Origin: Microtetraspora niveoalba
Lineage (GTDB): Bacteria > Actinomycetota > Actinomycetes > Streptosporangiales > Streptosporangiaceae
Length of the DNA: 64,000 nt
Direction of reading: 5' to 3'
Assembly: GCF_001570405.1 (NCBI RefSeq)
Contig: NZ_BBYM01000018.1
Coordinates: 167,115-231,114, forward strand
The translations under genes and the position numbers were made by a program. Below are positions 59,620 through 64,000 of the stretch, one piece after another (the stretch's first letter is position 1; each line of letters starts with the position of its first letter). The notes beneath the pieces were generated by a model. The model did no database searches. It was not told where the DNA came from and saw nothing but the letters and a program-made list of their open reading frames with translations.

Positions 59620-60801
59620 ATGACGAACGTCAACGTGCTGATCTCCGGCGCCTCCGTCGCCGGCCCCGCCCTCGCCTACTGGCTCCACCGCCACGGTTTC
59701 ACCCCCACGATCGTCGAGCGCGCCCCCGCCCTGCGTGACGGCGGCTACGCCGTCGACTTCCGCGGCCGGGCGCACCTGTCCGTGCTGCGCCGCATGGGCG
59801 TACTGGACGACATCGAGCGCGCCAGGACCGGCATGGGCTCCATGTCGTACGTCGACGGCGCGGGCAGGCCGCAGGCCAAGCTGCCCGCCGACCTGTTCTC
59901 CGGAGACGTCGAGATCCTCCGGGGCGACCTGGCCCGGATCCTGTACGACGCCACCAAGGAACACACCGAGTACGTCTTCGGCGACTCCGTCGCCTCGCTC
60001 ACCGAGGACGCCGACGGCGTGACCGTCACCTTCGAACGCGGCGCGCCGCGCCGGTTCGACCTGGTCATCGGGGCCGACGGGCTGCACTCCACCACCCGCC
60101 GCCTCACGTTCGGGCCCGAAGAGCGGTTCGTCAAGCACCTCGGCGTCTACTGCGCGATCTTCACCACCGCCAACCACCTCGGCCTGGACCACACCGGCCA
60201 CGCCTACCGGACCGCGGGCAAGCTCGTGGCGATGTACAGCGCCCGCCACAACACCGAGGCCAAGGCCGTCTTCTACTTCGGCTCCCCCGAGCTCGGCCTG
60301 GACCGCCGCGACGTGACGCGTCAGCAGGCCGTGCTGGCCGAGCGGTTCACCGGCAACGGCTGGCAGTCCGACCGGCTGCTGCGCGACATGCGGTACGCGC
60401 CCGACTTCTACTTCGACTCGGTCGCCCAGGTGCGCATGGACGCCTGGAGCCGCGGCCGTGTGGCCCTGGTCGGCGACGCCGCCTACTGCCCGTCCTCCCT
60501 GTCGGGCATGGGCTCCGGGCTCGCCCTGGTCGGCGCGTACGTCCTGGCCGGAGAGCTGGCCGCCGCCGACGGGGACCACCGGATCGCGTTCGCCCGCTAC
60601 GAGCGGGAGATGCGCGAGTACGCGACCGGCTGCCAGAAGATGGGTGACGGCGTGGCCAAGCTCATGGTGCCGGGCAGCCGGCTGCTGGCCTCGGTCCTCA
60701 ACCGCTACTACAAGGTCATGCCGTACCTGCCGGGGAAGAACATGGCGGCTGTCATGGCCCGCAAGGCCGCCGAGAACATCACGCTCCGCGACTACAGCTG
60801 A
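59620..60801 (+). CDS. FAD-dependent aromatic hydroxylase-type monooxygenase (TetX-like)
   Basis: 393 residues. PHBH-fold fingerprints in order: NVLISGASVAGPALAYWLHR (GxGxxG variant GASVAG), the arginine in VEILRGDLARILYD, DLVIGADGLHSTTRRL (DG motif) and RVALVGDAAYCPSSLSGMGS (GD motif). The ending RNAxxL-type helix is absent. Such flavoenzymes hydroxylate aromatic or polyketide substrates; one branch inactivates tetracyclines. No signal peptide. Downstream of the SARP-like regulator, which may switch it on in response to a metabolite. Confidence 0.93.
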   Translation: MTNVNVLISGASVAGPALAYWLHRHGFTPTIVERAPALRDGGYAVDFRGRAHLSVLRRMGVLDDIERARTGMGSMSYVDGAGRPQAKLPADLFSGDVEILRGDLARILYDATKEHTEYVFGDSVASLTEDADGVTVTFERGAPRRFDLVIGADGLHSTTRRLTFGPEERFVKHLGVYCAIFTTANHLGLDHTGHAYRTAGKLVAMYSARHNTEAKAVFYFGSPELGLDRRDVTRQQAVLAERFTGNGWQSDRLLRDMRYAPDFYFDSVAQVRMDAWSRGRVALVGDAAYCPSSLSGMGSGLALVGAYVLAGELAAADGDHRIAFARYEREMREYATGCQKMGDGVAKLMVPGSRLLASVLNRYYKVMPYLPGKNMAAVMARKAAENITLRDYS

Positions 60802-60838
60802 TCTCCCGGACGAGCCGCTGTCCGCGGCGCCGGCGACC

Positions 60839-61291
60839 TCAGTCGCGCAGGCGGGTGAGCGCCTCCGGAGGCAGGTGGCGCGCGAGCTCCTCGAGGAGCG
60901 CCACGATCCGGGCGACGCGTTCCGGATCGTCGCCGCCCACGGCGGCCGCCAGCGCGGAGTCGATCGGCGTCGACCTGACCTCCACCACACGGGCGGAGGT
61001 CTCGGTCGCCGGCCGGATGAGAAGCCGCCGGCGGTCGCGGGGGTCGGGTTCGGTGACGACGGCGCCCGCCTCGCGGAGCCGGGCGACGGCCCCGGACACG
61101 GCGCTTTGCGGGAGGCCGGTCCGGGTGGCGATCTCGCCGACCGCGCTGCCGGGGCGGGCACGCACGTCGCTGGCCACGATCAGGACCGTCCGGACACTGG
61201 TGGAGTGCTGCCCGATGCCCTCGGTGGGCAGGGCCTCCTCTCCGATCTTCATCAGGGTCCGCCCCAGCAGGAACAACTCGACTCCGTTCAC
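60839..61291 (-). CDS. MarR-family transcriptional regulator
   Basis: 150 residues from GTG 61291. Winged helix AVGEIATRTGLPQSAVSGAV, ARLREAGAVVTEPDPRDRRR, LLIRPATE with MarR beta-wing DPRDRRR. A G-run abuts the start codon, so a later start is possible. Divergent from an alpha/beta hydrolase with clear ATCAA/TTGAT-type repeats between them. Presumed repressor of that gene. Confidence 0.93.
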   Translation of the reverse strand: MNGVELFLLGRTLMKIGEEALPTEGIGQHSTSVRTVLIVASDVRARPGSAVGEIATRTGLPQSAVSGAVARLREAGAVVTEPDPRDRRRLLIRPATETSARVVEVRSTPIDSALAAAVGGDDPERVARIVALLEELARHLPPEALTRLRD

Positions 61292-61318
61292 CCCCTCAAT
61301 TTACATCACTCCAGATAC

Positions 61319-61346
61319 ATCAAACTTGATGCATCAGATTTGATGC
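61319..61346. promoter_or_regulatory. MarR operator cluster
   Basis: ATCAA-AC-TTGAT (61319-61330) and GCATCA-GATT-TGATGC (61331-61346) are adjacent inverted repeats of the same half-site (ATCA/TGAT). They sit between the divergent MarR and hydrolase starts, in a distinctly AT-rich patch. Confidence 0.75.
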
Positions 61347-61399
61347 GTTATCGTCGATCACGATCAGACCGCACCGAGCCCACCCCGAAAGGAACGGCC

Positions 61400-62233
61400 A
61401 TGAACGCCGCCAAGACGACCGGCACGCTCCGCGTACCCGGCGCGACGCTCTACTACGAGGTCCGCGGCGCCGGCCCGACGCTGCTCATCTCGCAGAGCGG
61501 CGAGGGCGACGCCGGACGCAGCGCCGACCTGGTCGACCGGCTCGCCGACGACTACAGGGTGGTGACCTACGACCGGCGCGGCCTCTCACGCAGCATCCTC
61601 GACGGCCCCGCCCAAGGGGTGACGCTGGCCCAGCACGCCGACGACGCGCACCGCCTGCTGGCCGAGCTCACCGACCGGCCCGCGTTCATGCTCGGCTGCA
61701 GCATCGGCGCCTCCATCGGCTTCCACCTGGCCGTCCGGCACCCGGAGCGGATCCGTACGCTCGTCGCCCACGAACCGGTCAGCCCGCGACTGCTCCCCCC
61801 CGAGGAGCGCGCCCACCACGAGCGGGAACTGGAGGAGATCCAGCACGTCTACCGGCGCGACGGTCTCGGGCCGGCGTTGGCGATGATCGCGGGCGTCCTC
61901 GGGATCGACCCCGCCAACCCCGACGCCGAACCCGGCCTCACCCCGCAGCCGATGACGCCGCAACGGGTGAGCAACTTCGACTTCTTCATCGAGCACGACT
62001 TCACCGCGGTCGTCCACGACACCCTCGACATCTCCGCGCTGAAGGACACGCCCACCCGCATCGTCCCGGTCGCGGGCGGCGCCACTCCGCCCGCCGTCTT
62101 CGACCGCAGGTGCGCTGCCGTCCTGGCCGACCTGCGCGGCACGCCGCTGCGCGAGTTCCCGGGCGGGCACAACGGCAACACCACCCACCCCCGCGCCTAC
62201 GCCGCCGCCCTGCGGGCCGCCCTCAACGGCTGA
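61400..62233 (+). CDS. Alpha/beta-fold hydrolase
   Basis: 277 residues from ATG 61400 with AAAGGA upstream. Opening TTGTLRVPGATLYYEVRGAG, PTLLISQSGEGDAG, VVTYDRRGLSRS (oxyanion region) and nucleophile elbow FMLGCSIGAS (GxSxG as GCSIG). The catalytic His is in FPGGHNGNTTHP. Esterase, lactonase or haloperoxidase-like activities are possible. Divergent from the MarR gene. The unusual Cys next to the nucleophile is noted. Confidence 0.9.
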   Translation: MNAAKTTGTLRVPGATLYYEVRGAGPTLLISQSGEGDAGRSADLVDRLADDYRVVTYDRRGLSRSILDGPAQGVTLAQHADDAHRLLAELTDRPAFMLGCSIGASIGFHLAVRHPERIRTLVAHEPVSPRLLPPEERAHHERELEEIQHVYRRDGLGPALAMIAGVLGIDPANPDAEPGLTPQPMTPQRVSNFDFFIEHDFTAVVHDTLDISALKDTPTRIVPVAGGATPPAVFDRRCAAVLADLRGTPLREFPGGHNGNTTHPRAYAAALRAALNG

Positions 62234-62330
62234 CCGCCCCGCGAAAGACTCCGACGCCCCTGCCCTGCCAAGGCGTTTTCCGCAAAGTACCCTGTCGCCT
62301 CTCTTGATACAGGAAGATAGGGTAGTTTTC

Positions 62331-62759
62331 GTGAACGATCGTCTCTATTCCGTGGAACAAGTGGCCGAGCGCCTGGGGTTGCACGTCCGCACCGTCCGCA
62401 ACTACGTCCGGGACGGGCGGCTCCCCGCCGTCCGCATCGGCAAGCAGTACCGGATCGCGCACGAGGACCTGGAAGCGTTCACCGGCCGGCCGGTGTCCGC
62501 GCCCGCACGCGAGACGGCCGGGCGGCAGCGGCACGTCGAGGTGTCGAGCATCGTGGAGATCGACGCGATCAGCCGCGAGACGGCCCACCGCGTGGCCACC
62601 CTCCTGACCTCCGCCGCCAACACCGGGCCGGGCGCCCAGCCCCTGCGGATCGAGACGGCCTACGACGAGGAGAGGGCCAGAATGAAGATCATCGTGCTGG
62701 GCGGCCTGGACGACACCGCCCGCCTGTTCGCGTTCGTGGAGGGGCTGCTCGCGCCGTGA
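62331..62759 (+). CDS. Helix-turn-helix (excisionase/MerR-type) DNA-binding protein
   Basis: 142 residues from GTG 62331, preceded by AGGAAGATAGGG. The N-terminal excisionase-type HTH is plain: LYSVEQVAERLGLHVRTVRN, YVRDGRLPAVRIGKQYRIAH, EDLEAFTG. The C-terminal ~80 residues (VEVSSIVEIDAISRETAHRV, MKIIVLGGLDDTARLFAFVE) form an alpha/beta domain, perhaps for dimerisation or ligand. TACCCT (62288-62293) and AGGGTA (62319-62324), plus CCTGT/ACAGG, form inverted repeats just upstream, a possible autoregulatory site. No integrase is nearby, so a true phage excisionase is unlikely. Confidence 0.88.
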   Translation: MNDRLYSVEQVAERLGLHVRTVRNYVRDGRLPAVRIGKQYRIAHEDLEAFTGRPVSAPARETAGRQRHVEVSSIVEIDAISRETAHRVATLLTSAANTGPGAQPLRIETAYDEERARMKIIVLGGLDDTARLFAFVEGLLAP

Positions 62760-62917
62760 GCACGATCTACAAAGAACACGTCGATGTGGCAGGGCGACGT
62801 CGCCTCCTGGTCTCCGTCCGGCGGCCGGAGCGGGTGGCGCGGCTGACACGGCCGGCCGGGCCGGGGCCGTACGCCGGTCGGGGGCGGCGGGGTCCGGGCT
62901 GGGGCCTCCTACAGTAG
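62756..62917 (+). CDS. Possible small coupled ORF, 53 aa
   Basis: GTG 62756 overlaps the HTH gene stop (GTGA). The product begins VSTIYKEHVDVAGRRRLLVS then VRRPERVARL and becomes Gly/Arg/Pro-rich before a TAG at 62915-62917. That stop abuts, in the same frame, the GTG start of the next gene. The first ~25 residues look protein-like and the rest does not. It could be a real small protein or read-through of non-coding DNA. Confidence 0.3.
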   Translation: MSTIYKEHVDVAGRRRLLVSVRRPERVARLTRPAGPGPYAGRGRRGPGWGLLQ

Positions 62918-64000
62918 GTGCCTGTGCTTTACGGCAGATCCGCGGAAATCAGCGCACTCGACGAGGTGATCGCGCGGGCTCGCGGCGGTTTCGGCGGCGC
63001 GGTGGTGTTGCGGGGCGAGGCGGGAGCGGGCAAGAGCGCCTTGCTCGACGCGGCGGCCGAGCGCGGTGGTGCGATGCGGGTGTTGCGGGCCACCGGCGTC
63101 GAGTCCGAGTCCGACCTCGCGTTCGCGGCGCTGCACCAAGCGTTGCGGCCGGTGGCCGGTTCGCTCGACGCGCTGCCCGAACCGCAGCGCGACGCCGTCC
63201 GCGCGGCCCTGGGGCTTGCCGCGGGCGGCGCCGGCGATCGGTTCCTGGTGGGAGCCGGTGTGCTCTCGCTGCTGGCCGAGGCGGCGGCGCCGGACGGGCT
63301 GATCTGCGTGGTCGACGACTTCCAATGGGTGGACCGGGCCTCGGCCGACGCGCTGGTGTTCGCCGCCAGACGGTTGGGGGCGGAACGGATCGCGATGGTG
63401 TTCGCCGTACGCGGGGAGGCTCCCGTCAAGGGTGTGCCGCTGACGGTGGACGTGCGCGGCCTGGCCGAGTCCGCCGCGGCCGAGCTGCTGGAATCCCGCC
63501 ACGGCGTGCTGCCCGCCCAGGTGAAGCGGGAGCTCGTCACGCTGACCGGCGCGAACCCGCTCGCTCTCGGTGAGATCGCCGCCCGCCTGACGCCCGCGCA
63601 GCTCGCCGGGCGCGAACCGCTGCCCGACCCGCTGCCCGTCGGCGCCCGGCTCTTCGGTGATCGGGTGAGCGGGTTGTCCGCCTCCGCTCGGCTGGTCGCC
63701 CTGGTCGCCGCCGTGGAGGCCGACCTCGACCTGGTCCTGCGCGCCGCCGAGCGGTTGTTCGCCGAGCGACCGGCGGGGCCTGGCGCGAACACGGCCCGAC
63801 CGGCCTCATCCGGGCCCGGGACGGAGGCCGGGGCCGGGCGGGTGGCGCTGGCCGAGCTGGAGGAGGCCGGGCTGGCCGACGTGTCGGGCACCAGCGTGCG
63901 TTTCGGTCATCCGCTCATCAGATCCGCGGTGCACGAGGCGGCCGCCCCCGCCGACGTCCGCCGCGTGCACGCCGTACTCGCGGAGCTGACCGCGGATGAC
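62918..64000 (+). CDS. LuxR-family (LAL-type) ATP-binding regulator, N-terminal 361 residues
   Basis: Starts at GTG 62918 or GTG 62924 and is open to the window edge. The start opens VLYGRSAEISALDEVIARAR. Walker A is VVLRGEAGAGKSALLDAA, followed by TGVESESDLAFAALHQALRP and Walker B ICVVDDFQWVDRASADAL. FGHPLIRSAVHEAA lies near the end. This is the AAA ATPase half of large LuxR-family regulators; the C-terminal LuxR HTH would lie beyond the window. No Shine-Dalgarno is seen, so it may be leaderless. Confidence 0.88.
   Translation, partial: MPVLYGRSAEISALDEVIARARGGFGGAVVLRGEAGAGKSALLDAAAERGGAMRVLRATGVESESDLAFAALHQALRPVAGSLDALPEPQRDAVRAALGLAAGGAGDRFLVGAGVLSLLAEAAAPDGLICVVDDFQWVDRASADALVFAARRLGAERIAMVFAVRGEAPVKGVPLTVDVRGLAESAAAELLESRHGVLPAQVKRELVTLTGANPLALGEIAARLTPAQLAGREPLPDPLPVGARLFGDRVSGLSASARLVALVAAVEADLDLVLRAAERLFAERPAGPGANTARPASSGPGTEAGAGRVALAELEEAGLADVSGTSVRFGHPLIRSAVHEAAAPADVRRVHAVLAELTADD

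Noticed and set aside
62331..62759. Prophage or integrative element suggested by the excisionase-type HTH
   Set aside because: No integrase, tRNA attachment site or phage genes around it. The long C-terminal domain is unlike phage Xis proteins.

Overview
This is a GC-rich (roughly 70% or more) actinobacterial chromosome segment. GTG starts are common, Shine-Dalgarno sequences are of the GGAGG type, and gene families such as SARP/NB-ARC regulators, 13E12/DUF222-HNH repeat proteins, MsiK-less CUT1 importers and HxlR/TetR/ROK regulators are frequent. The gene set fits Streptosporangiales (Streptosporangium, Nonomuraea, Microbispora or relatives). That placement is inferred from gene content and protein style, not from a marker gene. 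No rRNA, tRNA or CRISPR array was seen.

Layout. 0-8 kb: a partial iron permease, an unrecognised coiled-coil protein, a three-gene ROK regulator / ChbG deacetylase / MFS operon with a clear palindromic operator, and a secreted GH25 lysozyme with a long, repeat-bearing upstream region. 8-12.4 kb: an amino-acid dehydrogenase and 4-hydroxyphenylpyruvate dioxygenase (aromatic amino-acid catabolism) and a kinase-fold protein. 12.4-20.2 kb: a decayed zone with a P-loop (TmrB-like) remnant, a multiply frameshifted DUF222/HNH gene with 60-bp repeats, a prenyl-synthase fragment and a transposase remnant. Between these lie intact VOC proteins and a LuxR-NB-ARC regulator.

22-38 kb is the most coherent locus. 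A GntR/LacI-type regulator heads a nine-gene minus-strand operon (35186 to 25665): lipoprotein, two permeases, Gfo/Idh dehydrogenase, sugar isomerase, GH20 hexosaminidase, NAD-dependent epimerase and DapA-like aldolase. Just upstream lies a secreted GH18-like glycosidase. About 10 kb beyond the operon's 3' part is an enolase-superfamily gene. Copies of one palindromic motif, core AATTCATTCC, sit in front of the regulator, the glycosidase and the enolase-family gene. I read this as one regulon for degrading, importing and catabolising an unknown (amino-)sugar polymer. An ArsR-like/MFS pair interrupts it.

38-52.6 kb: a broken class-A penicillin-binding protein, a pentapeptide-repeat protein, several regulator/partner pairs with visible inverted-repeat operators (TetR, HxlR/MFS, ArsR-type site before DUF3703, TetR/3-hydroxyisobutyrate-dehydrogenase-like), a NAD kinase, a large FAD/Fe-S D-lactate or D-2-hydroxyacid dehydrogenase and small enzymes. 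52.6-56.1 kb: RtcB RNA ligase and its activator archease converge, flanked by an STAS anti-anti-sigma-like protein lacking the phosphorylatable serine and a membrane SpoIIE-type phosphatase that has lost the segment with the metal-binding TDG motif. 56.1-64 kb: a SARP-NB-ARC regulator with a TetX-like FAD monooxygenase, a MarR/hydrolase divergent pair, an excisionase-type HTH protein and the start of a LuxR-family ATPase cut by the window edge.
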